Assembly (NCBI RefSeq): GCF_004339745.1
Contig: NZ_SMGP01000001.1
Span: 4,340,001 to 4,404,000, forward strand
DNA length: 64,000 nt
Direction: 5' to 3'
Source of the DNA: Paraburkholderia sp. BL9I2N2
GTDB lineage: Bacteria > Pseudomonadota > Gammaproteobacteria > Burkholderiales > Burkholderiaceae
The notes under the pieces were generated by a model. That model was not told the DNA's origin and did no database searches. It saw only the letters and a program-made list of their open reading frames with translations. This document shows, one piece after another, positions 25,662-33,779 of this stretch (positions are counted from its first letter, which is position 1; the number at the start of each line of letters is the position of its first letter). A program made the translations under genes and the position numbers.

Positions 25662-25697
25662 GTTCAGCAGCCTCGCGAGGTTATTGCGCGCCTCAGT
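25662..25697. repeat. Partial duplicate of the gspN 3' end
   Basis: The 36 bp here match 25745-25780 at roughly 30 positions, including an unbroken shared CGCGAGGTTAT. The second copy lies inside gspN. Read on the minus strand, both encode EAR-(D/N)-NLA-(G/R)-LLNL. The outer copy is out of the coding frame except for supplying the TGA stop at 25693-25695. Confidence 0.6.
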
Positions 25698-26472
25698 GCA
25701 CGAATGTCAACGTCACCGTGTCCGGCCCGCTCGGCCGCCCCAACAGGTTCAGCAATCCCGCGAGGTTATCGCGCGCCTCAGGCGCGGCGCTGGCCGTCCC
25801 CTGAAACGACGTTGACCCAGCCGACACCGTACCATTGCCGGTCAGCATCAACGGGCCCTTGGTGGTGGTCAGATCGAGCGTGGAGGACTCGCCCTGCGCC
25901 TGAAACAGCACGCGGTATGAGCCGAGCGGCTTGACCATCGACACCCGCGAACTGACGTCGGTCAGCGTGACGGTCAATTGCCCGAACGCTTCCCGATTGA
26001 AGCTGCGCCAGTCCGACCAGGACAGTTGCACGTTGCCTTGCAGATCGAGTGTGTTAAAAGGCGCGCCAAGGCCGCTCAGCAGCGAAGCCGGCACGGCAAT
26101 CGCGCCCGGCGTGACGGTCGCCGTGCGCGGCGTGGCATCGACGGTGATCGGCTCCGGCATCGCTTCGCTGTGCCGCATGATCATGCGCACGCGGCCGGTA
26201 AACAGCGGCCAGAACGCCGTGTGCCATTCGATCCGGCCAGGCAGCAGCGTTGCCGCGCTCATGTCCGAACCGGCGGCCAGCATCAGCGTGGCCGAACCGT
26301 GCCACAGCGAGCCGGCCGGATTGACCAGATTGACGTGGCCACTCGTCTGTTTGGCGAACTGCGGCGTGATCCAGGCGGCCGGCAGCATCGCCAGCATCAC
26401 GATCGCGGCGGACAGCACCGCGATCACCAGCCAGGGCAGGGCGACGCGCGAGCGCCGCATCCAGTAATTCAT
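25693..26472 (-). CDS. gspN: Type II secretion system protein GspN
   Basis: A 259-residue inner-membrane protein. Residues 13-36 (ALPWLVIAVLSAAIVMLAML) anchor it, and the rest is a periplasmic beta-rich domain with SVNLVNPAGSLWHGSATL and GTIEWHTAFWPLF-like family stretches. GspN is an accessory part of the secretion machine near GspC and GspD; its exact task is not known. It is the last gene of the gspG-N operon, 34 bp after gspM. The C-terminus ends in the duplicated sequence described at 25662. The assignment rests on position and the pattern of the first 60 residues. Confidence 0.88.
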   Translation of the reverse strand: MNYWMRRSRVALPWLVIAVLSAAIVMLAMLPAAWITPQFAKQTSGHVNLVNPAGSLWHGSATLMLAAGSDMSAATLLPGRIEWHTAFWPLFTGRVRMIMRHSEAMPEPITVDATPRTATVTPGAIAVPASLLSGLGAPFNTLDLQGNVQLSWSDWRSFNREAFGQLTVTLTDVSSRVSMVKPLGSYRVLFQAQGESSTLDLTTTKGPLMLTGNGTVSAGSTSFQGTASAAPEARDNLAGLLNLLGRPSGPDTVTLTFVH

Positions 26473-26506
26473 GCGAGATCCTGTGACGGCGCGGTCGCGG
26501 TTATTT

Positions 26507-27010
26507 TCATTTCGCGGTGGACGGCTGCAACGACGCCGTCAGGTCCACCTGACCGTCTTCCTTGAGCGCCGTGGCGTGCGCCTCCGAGACTTGCACCTTG
26601 AACTGCTTGCGCACGTCGTCGACCCAGTTCGTCCACGCCGGGAACGACGCGTTCTTCAACTGGATCTGGACCGCGTTGCCGATCACCTGGACCTGCGTCG
26701 CCGCGAGGCCGTGATCGCTGAGTGAAGCGGTGAGGGCGTCCTTCAGCGCGGCGCCGGTCGGCGCGACGCCTTGAGCCGCCGCCGACAATTGGCGCGCTTC
26801 GTTCGCTTGCGCGGTCATCTGCGCCAACTGCCGCTGCATGGCGGGCAGCGTCTCACGCAGATGCGAGCGGCCCTCCTGCGCCGGCGCCCACAGCACCGAC
26901 CACGCGATCACCACGGCGAGAATCCCGCCGCCCCACGTTAGGATGGCTTTTTCGCGCTCGGTGCGCTGCTCCCAGAATCCGGCCCATGTTTGAGCGATTT
27001 CAGCTTTCAT
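26507..27010 (-). CDS. gspM: Type II secretion system protein GspM
   Basis: A 167-residue bitopic protein. A short cytoplasmic N-terminus (MKAEIAQTWAGFWEQRTERE) leads to one helix (AILTWGGGILAVVIAWSVLW) and a periplasmic ferredoxin-like domain ending in SEAHATALKEDGQVDLTASL. GspM pairs with GspL and tethers the GspE ATPase complex to the membrane. The ATG at 27010 overlaps the gspL stop by ATGA, so the two are translationally coupled and probably made in equal amounts. Confidence 0.92.
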   Translation of the reverse strand: MKAEIAQTWAGFWEQRTEREKAILTWGGGILAVVIAWSVLWAPAQEGRSHLRETLPAMQRQLAQMTAQANEARQLSAAAQGVAPTGAALKDALTASLSDHGLAATQVQVIGNAVQIQLKNASFPAWTNWVDDVRKQFKVQVSEAHATALKEDGQVDLTASLQPSTAK

Positions 27011-28434
27011 TGTCCGTTCCTGATGGTCCATTTGCCGGTATTGCTATCGATCGCGCCGCTCAGGCCGTTGCGGGCGAGGCGCTTCGCGAAATCGGGATCG
27101 AGCTTGACCTCCGGCTTGAAGTTCACGTCGAGCCGCCGGTCGTGATAGTCGAGCGCGGCGATGCCGTTGACCGGCACCGGCGCCAGCGAGCGCGCGAGTC
27201 CGTCGGCGAGCGGCAGGAAATCGTCCGGCGACAGCTCGCCCGCGGCGACACGCAACTGCTGCAACTGGCGCGCCATCTGATCGGGCGCATCGAGCACGAC
27301 CGTGGTTTTGGGGAACGTATTGAGCAGCAGTTCGGTCATCTGTGTGTTGATTGCATCGCGTTGGCGCGCGAGCATCAGCCACTGCACGTTCGCGCCGATG
27401 ATCGCAATCAGCAGCGCGCCGACCGCGAGCAAAACCGGCAGACGCAGACGCCGCAGCGTCGCGCGGTCGAGTCGCCACGGCTGCGAAGCGAACTCGAACT
27501 GGCACAGGTCGAAGCGGCACTCGAGCGCACGCCGCGCGAGTTGCTCGAACGGCAGCGGACTGGCGCCGTGGATGTGCGCAGCCAGCCGCGCCGGGCTATT
27601 CGGGGCGAGACTCGGCTCGTTGCCGGGCACTTCGGTGAGCATATGCAGCGAGACCTTCGCCGCCCCGGCGAGCGCGCCGAGCGTCGTGTTCACGGCGTTG
27701 GCCGGCACTGCCAAGCCTTCACCTTGCACGCCGCGTGCGATCGCCAGTTCGACGCGCGGCACGCTTCTGTCGCCCGCGCTGTCCACGACGCCTTCGAGCA
27801 GCATGGCGGGCGCGGTCTGCACGACCGCGCCGAGCACGGCGGCCACCATCGGGACGGCGACCGCTGCGCCGGGCGCCACCGCCGGCGCGACATCCGCCAG
27901 CGGCGTCGCCACACCCGCGGCGCCCGCCAGGGCCGGCTCACCGGCGTTCACCGTTTCCGCGACTTCGGCCAGCACATCGGCATCGAGCGCGGCCGCCTGC
28001 GGCAGGCAGCGCGTGACCGGCACCGCGCGCAAGCTGCGGTGGCCGGCATTGGAGAACGATTCGCAGATAAACCGGAACCAGCCGCGGTCGATGATCGCCA
28101 GCAGCTGCCGACCGCCCGCGAGCGGTTTCGGATCGACGGCGATGTGACAGGTCTGCGGGTCCTGGATCAGTTGATCCTCGACGATATTGGGCAATGCCTG
28201 ACGCAGCCTCGGGCCGCGCAACGGCGGCAGTGTGGCGGGCATCATCAGCAGGTCGCGCGCGGCGACCATCAGCACCGTGGTGGAGGCGCGCGGCAGCAGC
28301 GCGAGCGCCGACCGGCCGGCGCGCTGGGCGCGGCCCGATTTGTCGAGCAGCACGAACGGCAGCTCCGGCAGTTGCCATTCCTGCGATGGCACCGCCGGAT
28401 CACGCGGCGGCAATAGAACGATCAGCGTGCTCAA
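27007..28434 (-). CDS. gspL: Type II secretion system protein GspL
   Basis: A 475-residue bitopic protein. The cytoplasmic actin-like part (residues 1 to about 330) binds the GspE ATPase. One helix near 335-357 (LPVLLAVGALLIAIIGANVQ) leads into a periplasmic domain that pairs with GspM. Segments such as LRGPRLRQALPNIVEDQL match the family. An Ala/Val/Pro-rich linker (about 180-210) looks like a low-complexity insert. It overlaps gspM at the 3' end and starts 29 bp after the gspK stop. Confidence 0.92.
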   Translation of the reverse strand: MSTLIVLLPPRDPAVPSQEWQLPELPFVLLDKSGRAQRAGRSALALLPRASTTVLMVAARDLLMMPATLPPLRGPRLRQALPNIVEDQLIQDPQTCHIAVDPKPLAGGRQLLAIIDRGWFRFICESFSNAGHRSLRAVPVTRCLPQAAALDADVLAEVAETVNAGEPALAGAAGVATPLADVAPAVAPGAAVAVPMVAAVLGAVVQTAPAMLLEGVVDSAGDRSVPRVELAIARGVQGEGLAVPANAVNTTLGALAGAAKVSLHMLTEVPGNEPSLAPNSPARLAAHIHGASPLPFEQLARRALECRFDLCQFEFASQPWRLDRATLRRLRLPVLLAVGALLIAIIGANVQWLMLARQRDAINTQMTELLLNTFPKTTVVLDAPDQMARQLQQLRVAAGELSPDDFLPLADGLARSLAPVPVNGIAALDYHDRRLDVNFKPEVKLDPDFAKRLARNGLSGAIDSNTGKWTIRNGQ

Positions 28435-28462
28435 AGGCCACTCTCTCTGGGAAAGGCGTTAT

Positions 28463-29596
28463 TCATAGTTGGTCTTCTACTCGCACGATACGCGTAGTGT
28501 GAGTCAATGCGTCGCGATAGACGAGGGTCGTGCGGTCCACCTCGGCGCGTTCGTGCAGCACGCGGCCGTGGATCAGGAAGTAATTCGAGTTGACGTCGAG
28601 TTCGCTCGGATCGATCGAGGTCGACTGCACGCCGGCGCCTTGCAACGCGAGCTGGATGTCGCCGACGTTACGGAAAAATACCGTCTGCCGGCGCGCGACG
28701 AACGCTTGCGCCGTCGACACGCTCATGCCCGGGATGACCGCCGCGATCACTTCGGCCGAAGCCGTGTTCACGTTGACTGCCGATACTGTCGGCAGCACGG
28801 TGACGAAGGGGCGCAAGCGAGCGACCATCTCCGGCGTGTAGCCGGGGATATCGAGCAGCGAGTCGACGCTGGTCATCTGGATCGGTGCGTTCGCGGAGCT
28901 GTCGTCGCTGTCTTCGATGCCAGGTTTGTCGGTGAAGCTGCCGCCGGTGGCTCCGCCCTGGATCGGCGGCGGGGTCGCGGTTGTGCCGTTCGTGGACGTG
29001 ACCGTCTGGAAACGGGTTGCCGATTGCGCGAGGCTCGCGCGGACCTGGAGTGCTGTGGTTTTTGCCAGCTGGCTGTTAGCGCCGAGCGATACCAGTAGGC
29101 GCTGGTAGGCGCCGATTTGGTCCATGTCTAGTTGCATGACGCCTGGGGCCGGGCTCTCGACCAAATTTCTCAGGTTGAATTTTGCCTGGGCGTCTTCGAT
29201 TGAACCGGATAGGTACGTTTCTGCGCCTTGTTGCGCTCTTACTTCGCCGATCTGGCCTAGGAAATCCGAGAGGCGGGTTTTGGCGATGGGGACGCCCCAT
29301 AAGCCACCTAAGTAGGTGATGCCCGCGGAGGTGTCGCCTTCTGAGCGGAGAATCAGGCGCGTCCAGTCCAAGGCGCCGCGCGATACCCATTGTGCCTGGG
29401 AGAGCAGGCGCTGGTTTTCTATCCTTCGGATTTGGACTTGCTGGCGCCAGAGCATGCCCGAGACCAGAATCGCTGATAGCGCTACTACCAGCAGGGCGCT
29501 GATGATTGCTACGCCGTTTTGGGTTTTTTGGCTCTTTTTGTTGGCGCCAAAGGAACACACCCCAACTCGTCGGAAAGACAAAAAAGAGAACTTCAT
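28463..29596 (-). CDS. gspK: Type II secretion minor pseudopilin GspK
   Basis: A 377-residue minor pseudopilin that sits at the pilus tip with GspI and GspJ and helps start assembly. The prepilin site is NG/VAIISALLVVALSAILVSG. The large globular part has DGWTRLILRSEGDTSAGI-like and SVDSLLDIPGYTPEMVARLR segments. The ATG at 29596 is 1 bp past the gspJ stop. The leader before the cleavage site is 28 residues and basic, longer than the 5-15 usual for this class. It reads partly from a TTGGCGCCAAAG-type repeat-like sequence. Confidence 0.9.
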   Translation of the reverse strand: MKFSFLSFRRVGVCSFGANKKSQKTQNGVAIISALLVVALSAILVSGMLWRQQVQIRRIENQRLLSQAQWVSRGALDWTRLILRSEGDTSAGITYLGGLWGVPIAKTRLSDFLGQIGEVRAQQGAETYLSGSIEDAQAKFNLRNLVESPAPGVMQLDMDQIGAYQRLLVSLGANSQLAKTTALQVRASLAQSATRFQTVTSTNGTTATPPPIQGGATGGSFTDKPGIEDSDDSSANAPIQMTSVDSLLDIPGYTPEMVARLRPFVTVLPTVSAVNVNTASAEVIAAVIPGMSVSTAQAFVARRQTVFFRNVGDIQLALQGAGVQSTSIDPSELDVNSNYFLIHGRVLHERAEVDRTTLVYRDALTHTTRIVRVEDQL

Positions 29597-29597
29597 T

Positions 29598-30284
29598 TCA
29601 CTCTCCGACGAGAAAAACGCGAGTAACAGGCCGCGCCAAAGACTTAGCCCCGACACTCACCTGAAGCCCCGTCACAGACCGCGGCAGCGGCGCACTCCCA
29701 AGCTGGGGCACCTTAAGATTATTGTCCGCCTCCGTAATGGCGCTCTGCACATCGCCCATCTGCGTCGTCCACCCCACCTTCGGCACGTAGACCTGAGCAG
29801 AAATAGAACCCACACCGCCCATCAACGGCACGCCACTCCATCCCTCGCCTTCGCTGCCGCGCAGCGCCCGTCGCAACTCGCCCATATTCCCCAACGGCGG
29901 CGACGCATACCGAATCACACGCCCATCGGACACCCGATACCGCACCACCTGCAACCGCGGCGCCGCTCCCGGCAAGTTCATCTGCCGCACGATCTGCAAC
30001 ACGCTGCCCGACACTGACACAGCCGCCTGCCCAGCCTCATCATCCGACGCCGCCTGCCGGGCATCGATCCTCATCTGATCGAACAACTGCGCAAAGACGC
30101 GCTCGTCTTCCATCGCGTTCGTAATCGTCTGCCGGCCGCGGATGATCTGGTCGAGCCCGCGCCACGACAGCACGGCAATCACCGCCAGAATCGCAATCGC
30201 CACCAGCAATTCGATCAGCGTGAAACCACGCGCGCCCCTCACGCCCAATGGGCGGCGGCGCTCAGAGCGAACGGTTGTTTTCAT
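29598..30284 (-). CDS. gspJ: Type II secretion minor pseudopilin GspJ
   Basis: A 228-residue minor pseudopilin. It has a basic leader ending in ARG before FTLIELLVAIAILAVIAVLS, with the Glu5 of the mature protein present. The globular domain carries VFAQLFDQMRIDARQAASDD and VRYRVSDGRVIRYASPP. It joins GspI and GspK in the pilus tip complex. The start overlaps the gspI stop by 23 bp, and its own stop is followed 1 bp later by the gspK ATG, so translation is likely coupled. Confidence 0.93.
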   Translation of the reverse strand: MKTTVRSERRRPLGVRGARGFTLIELLVAIAILAVIAVLSWRGLDQIIRGRQTITNAMEDERVFAQLFDQMRIDARQAASDDEAGQAAVSVSGSVLQIVRQMNLPGAAPRLQVVRYRVSDGRVIRYASPPLGNMGELRRALRGSEGEGWSGVPLMGGVGSISAQVYVPKVGWTTQMGDVQSAITEADNNLKVPQLGSAPLPRSVTGLQVSVGAKSLARPVTRVFLVGE

Positions 30285-30678
30285 TCGCGACCACCGTCAC
30301 CATCTGAGCCAGATTGCCGGACCCGCCCGGCATCGTCACCATCACTTCCACTCGACGAAACACCGGATTCGGCGTGGCCGTCACATGCTCTGTACAGATC
30401 AACTGCAAGTTGCCTTGCGAACAATCGAAACTCGTGGAACCCACGTTCGGCCAGGCATGCGCCAAATGCAATTGCGCCAACGTATTGTCCGCGCTCCATG
30501 ACGCCAGCAAACGGCGGTGCAGATCGGCCTCGCCGCTCGCGAGACTGCCCACCGCACGCAACGAAGCGGCCAACGCCACCGCGATGATCGCCAGCGCCAC
30601 CAGCACTTCGATCATCGTGAAACCGCGCTGCGCGCCGTGGCTCATCTCGCGAGCGGTCATGCTCCTGCAACGACGCAT
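30262..30678 (-). CDS. gspI: Type II secretion minor pseudopilin GspI
   Basis: A 138-residue minor pseudopilin. The leader MRRCRSMTAREMSHGAQRG is cleaved before FTMIEVLVALAIIAVALAAS. The C-terminal part includes a Cys pair (DCSQGNLQLICTEHV). ATG 30678 is chosen because it sits 1 bp past the gspH stop; a shorter start at MTARE is possible. GspI is the hub of the I-J-K tip complex that begins pseudopilus assembly. Confidence 0.9.
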   Translation of the reverse strand: MRRCRSMTAREMSHGAQRGFTMIEVLVALAIIAVALAASLRAVGSLASGEADLHRRLLASWSADNTLAQLHLAHAWPNVGSTSFDCSQGNLQLICTEHVTATPNPVFRRVEVMVTMPGGSGNLAQMVTVVANENNRSL

Positions 30679-30679
30679 C

Positions 30680-31258
30680 TCAGTGCACCTCGTAACGGCC
30701 ATTGCCGGTGCCGACGATCGTCGCGCTCCCGGCTGCCGAAAACAGCGTGATCTGCACGGGCACGTCGATCGCCTCGGTGCCGAATACGATACGGCTGGGC
30801 TGCGCATCCGAACCGGGATAGCTAATGGCCACGCCGGTCACGCCGCCTTCCCAGCGACGCGGCCCAAGCAGATCGTCACGCAGCGGACGCCAGCCATCTT
30901 CGGTGCGCAGGTCGAAACGAAAGCCGCCATCGAGCGGTTGCCAGGCGATCGGCCGCGCGCGCACCTGCGCTTCGTCGCCGGCCGATTCGAACAGCAGCGC
31001 GAGACGCTGCGCTTCCTCGTTCAGATCGGTGCGCGGATTGCGTGTCATCGTCAACGCGGTCAAGGACACCAGCAAGCCCGCAATCACCAGCACCACCAGC
31101 ATTTCCAGCAGCGTAAAACCCGCCGCGCGTTTGCCGCCGGGCGTGCCCGCGTCACCCGAGCGGCGCACGCCACGACGGCGCGCGCCGGCACACGCCACGC
31201 CAGGCAATGAAGCCGTACAGGGCGTGTCCACACGGGACTTGCAAGGGGACAATCGCAT
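30680..31258 (-). CDS. gspH: Type II secretion minor pseudopilin GspH
   Basis: A 192-residue pseudopilin with the cleavage motif AAG/FTLLEMLVVLVIAGLLVSLT and a GspH-type C-terminal domain (RIVFGTEAIDVPVQITLFSA). The region before the motif is about 45 residues and Arg/Ala-rich, unusually long, so a start closer to the motif may be used, but no better ATG or ribosome site is apparent. It sits 104 bp after the gspG stop on the same strand, and its own stop precedes gspI by 1 bp. Confidence 0.86.
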   Translation of the reverse strand: MRLSPCKSRVDTPCTASLPGVACAGARRRGVRRSGDAGTPGGKRAAGFTLLEMLVVLVIAGLLVSLTALTMTRNPRTDLNEEAQRLALLFESAGDEAQVRARPIAWQPLDGGFRFDLRTEDGWRPLRDDLLGPRRWEGGVTGVAISYPGSDAQPSRIVFGTEAIDVPVQITLFSAAGSATIVGTGNGRYEVH

Positions 31259-31361
31259 AGTGCCGGCCACGAACGATCAACTCAAAATCAAACGACGATG
31301 CATCGACAGGAACGCGCGAGGTTCAATCCCGCCGCGCGCATGAAAATCACCGACTAAGCGC

Positions 31362-31826
31362 CTACTGCCACGAGCCGACGTCGGCATCATTGCCTTCGCC
31401 GCCCGCCTTGCCGTCCGCGCCGTAGCTGAACACGTCGATCTCGCCGTGCACACCCGGATTCAGATACTGGTAACCGTTACCCCACGGATCGTTCGGCAGA
31501 CGCTCGAGGTAGCCACCGTCCTTCCAGTTGGTCGGCACGGGGTCCGTGCTCGGCTTTTCGATCAGCGAGCGCAGGCCTTGCTCCTGCGTCGGATAACGGC
31601 CATTGTCGAGACGGTAGAGCTTCAGCGCCTGCATGACCGTGCCGATGTCCTGCTTGGCGGCGACACGGCGCGCCTCGTCGGGACGGCTCATGATCTTCGG
31701 CACGATCAACGCGGCCAGAATGCCCAGAATCGCGATCACGACCATGATTTCGATCAGCGTGAAACCACGTTGACGACGGCTGCGCGGACCCGCGATGTCA
31801 TGACGGCGAGTGGTCGACAGTTGCAT
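31362..31826 (-). CDS. gspG: Type II secretion major pseudopilin GspG
   Basis: The 154-residue main subunit of the pseudopilus. The leader ends in QRG before FTLIEIMVVIAILGILAALI (Glu5 present). Family blocks follow in order: VPKIMSRPDEARRVAAKQDI, QALKLYRLDNGRYPTQEQGL and the Ca-binding-type loop region LPNDPWGNGYQYLNPGVHGE. Its gene begins the gspG-N operon and faces away from gspC. The prepilin peptidase GspO needed to process it is not in this window. Confidence 0.96.
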   Translation of the reverse strand: MQLSTTRRHDIAGPRSRRQRGFTLIEIMVVIAILGILAALIVPKIMSRPDEARRVAAKQDIGTVMQALKLYRLDNGRYPTQEQGLRSLIEKPSTDPVPTNWKDGGYLERLPNDPWGNGYQYLNPGVHGEIDVFSYGADGKAGGEGNDADVGSWQ

Positions 31827-31945
31827 AGCTTGCTACCTCTTTTCAGGTGAAATTTTGACTGGGCGGGATTCGCGTTTTGGCAATCAGGGTGCCATTGAAC
31901 ACGCCCGGCCGGTCATTTTAATGTCATGCAGTTGAACGGCCCTGA

Positions 31946-32017
31946 GAAAACGCCGGGCCGCCTCAAGTTTGCTCACCCCTCGGGGAGCCCGGCGCGATGC
32001 GCCAGGTTGGGGGCGCT
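31946..32017 (+). repeat. Intergenic structured repeat, copy A
   Basis: A GC-rich element ending 36 bp before gspC. It matches copies at 40881-40953 and, in reverse, 52736-52808. Shared blocks are GAAAACGCCGGGCCG (A and C), CACCCCTCGGGG (A and B) and GGCGCGATGCG (A and C). CGCCGGGC (31951-31958) can pair with GCCCGGCG (31986-31993), or the second arm can fold into its own hairpin around GAT. Confidence 0.65.
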
Positions 32018-32052
32018 TTCAACCCCACGCAATTTTCACAATAGTCCGTACA

Positions 32053-32475
32053 ATGATGCGCATGAACGCCATCCAAATCCGCCTTCTGTCGCTCGCGCTG
32101 TTCGCCGTGTTCTGCGCGACGTTGACCTACTGGGTCATCACGCTCAGCACGATGTCCGGTGCGCCGTTGCCCGCAGCCGCCGCGCACGCGCAGATCTCGA
32201 CCGAGCAGGCTGCCACGCTGTTCGGCGGCCAACTCACGCGCAACGCCAACCAGGACGTGCGACTGTTCGGCATCCTCGCGTTGCGGGAAGGCGCCGCGGC
32301 CATCGTCAGCGTGGGCGGCGAACCGCCGCATGCCGTGTCGCTCGGCAGCGCGCTGATGCAAGGCACCAAACTCTCCGAAGTCCGCGCCCGCTCGATCATC
32401 ATCGACCGCAACGGCGCGCATTCCGAAGTGTTCCTGCCGGCCAACCCCGCAGGTCCGACGATCTACGTGCGCTAA
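32053..32475 (+). CDS. gspC: Type II secretion protein GspC, short form
   Basis: A 140-residue bitopic protein on the opposite strand to the other gsp genes. One N-terminal helix (LLSLALFAVFCATLTYWVIT) leads to a periplasmic homology region with LFGGQLTRNANQDVRLFGIL and GAAAIVSVGGEPPHAVSLG. GspC links the inner-membrane platform to the secretin GspD. The C-terminal PDZ domain found in longer GspC proteins is absent, and the stop follows right after the homology region. It lies between gspG and gspF, which place it in the system. Several ATGs (32053, 32056, 32062) are possible starts. Confidence 0.85.
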   Translation: MMRMNAIQIRLLSLALFAVFCATLTYWVITLSTMSGAPLPAAAAHAQISTEQAATLFGGQLTRNANQDVRLFGILALREGAAAIVSVGGEPPHAVSLGSALMQGTKLSEVRARSIIIDRNGAHSEVFLPANPAGPTIYVR

Positions 32476-32505
32476 AGCCAGGCGCACAACCGCTTCATTT
32501 CAACT

Positions 32506-32540
32506 GATTGCGCGGTGACCGTACCGGTCATCGCGCAATC
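32506..32540. terminator. Hairpin between convergent gspC and gspF
   Basis: A nearly perfect 16-bp stem (32506-32521 with 32524-32540, one mismatch) sits between the two converging stop codons. A U run is weak, so it may act by itself or with Rho. Confidence 0.6.
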
Positions 32541-32557
32541 CCGTCCCTTTCCCAGCC

Positions 32558-33775
32558 TTACTGCACCAGGTTGTTCAATTCGATGATCGGCAGCATCACC
32601 GCCAGCACGATCACCAGCACCACGCCCCCCATCGCCAGAATCAGCAACGGCTCCAGCAGACTCGTCAGGAACATCGTGCGACGTTCCAGTTCGCGCGCTT
32701 CGCCGTCGGCCGCGCGGTCGAGCATGGTGGTCACGTCGCCGGTCGCTTCGCCCGAACGGATCAGGTGAACCAGCACTGGCGGAAACGTTTTCGTGTTGCC
32801 GAGCGCGCGTGACAGCGACGTGCCTTCGCGCACACGCACGATCGCGTCGTCGATGTTCTCGCGCATCGCGTTGTTGCTGAGCGTTTCGGCGGCGGCTTGC
32901 AGCGCGCGCAGAATCGGCACGCCCGCCGCGGTGAGAATGCCGAGCGTGCTGGCAAAGCGCACGGTGTTATAGCCGCGCACGAGTTTGCCGAGCAGCGGGG
33001 CAGTAAGCAGCCAACGGTCGAACGCGAGGCGCGGGCCGGGCTGCTTGAGAATCGAGCGCACCAGATACACCAGCACGACCACGCCGATCAACATTGCCCA
33101 CCACCAGTTCCGCACGAAGCCCGAGAGCGCCATCATCATGATGGTGAGGAAGGGCAGTTGCTGCTTGGTGCTGGCGAACACGTTCACCACTTGCGGCACC
33201 ACGTAGCTCAGCAGAAACGTGACGATACCGAAAGCGATCAGCGTGACGATGGCGGGGTAGGTGAACGCGAGCACGATCTTCTGCTTCAGCGCGTTGCGTT
33301 GCTCGATATAGTCGGCAAGCCGCGACAGCACCAGACCGAGCTTGCCGGTATGTTCACCGGCGGCGACCAGCGCGCGGTAAATCTCGGGGAAGTCTTTCGG
33401 ATGCTGCGTCAGCGCGTTCGCAAGGGAATGGCCGCCGAGCACTTCCGCGCGAATCGACGCCATCAGTTCGCGAATGTAGTCGCGCTCGGATTGCTCGGTC
33501 AGCACGGCGAGCGCTTCGTCGAGCGGCAGGCCGGCAATCAGCAGGCTGGCGAGTTGGCGCGTCAGGATCGCCTGCTCGCGTTGCGACAAACGCCGCCCCA
33601 GCGACAGCCGTTGATTGCGCTCGCCGCGCGTGCGCGTGGCCGCCGGTTCGACGACGAGCGGCGTCAGTCCCTGCGAACGCAGATTGGTCCGTGCGCCGCG
33701 CGCGCTGTCCGCGTCGAGTACGCCTTTTTGCGCCTTGCCCGCCGCGTCGATCGCTTCGAAACGAAATGCCGGCAT
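32558..33775 (-). CDS. gspF: Type II secretion inner-membrane platform protein GspF
   Basis: A 405-residue polytopic protein with two GspF domains. The first has LTRQLASLLIAGLPLDEALA; the second has RFASTLGILTAAGVPILRAL. Three hydrophobic segments are seen near residues 170-200, 220-240 and 375-400 (LEPLLILAMGGVVLVIVLAV). It couples GspE ATP hydrolysis to pseudopilus growth. It follows gspE directly (4 bp gap). Confidence 0.95.
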   Translation of the reverse strand: MPAFRFEAIDAAGKAQKGVLDADSARGARTNLRSQGLTPLVVEPAATRTRGERNQRLSLGRRLSQREQAILTRQLASLLIAGLPLDEALAVLTEQSERDYIRELMASIRAEVLGGHSLANALTQHPKDFPEIYRALVAAGEHTGKLGLVLSRLADYIEQRNALKQKIVLAFTYPAIVTLIAFGIVTFLLSYVVPQVVNVFASTKQQLPFLTIMMMALSGFVRNWWWAMLIGVVVLVYLVRSILKQPGPRLAFDRWLLTAPLLGKLVRGYNTVRFASTLGILTAAGVPILRALQAAAETLSNNAMRENIDDAIVRVREGTSLSRALGNTKTFPPVLVHLIRSGEATGDVTTMLDRAADGEARELERRTMFLTSLLEPLLILAMGGVVLVIVLAVMLPIIELNNLVQ

Positions 33776-33779
33776 GCGC

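Noticed and set aside
26986..28416. 476-codon plus-strand frame opposite gspL
   Set aside because: Arg/Gln/His-rich shadow; gspL and gspM fit the operon.
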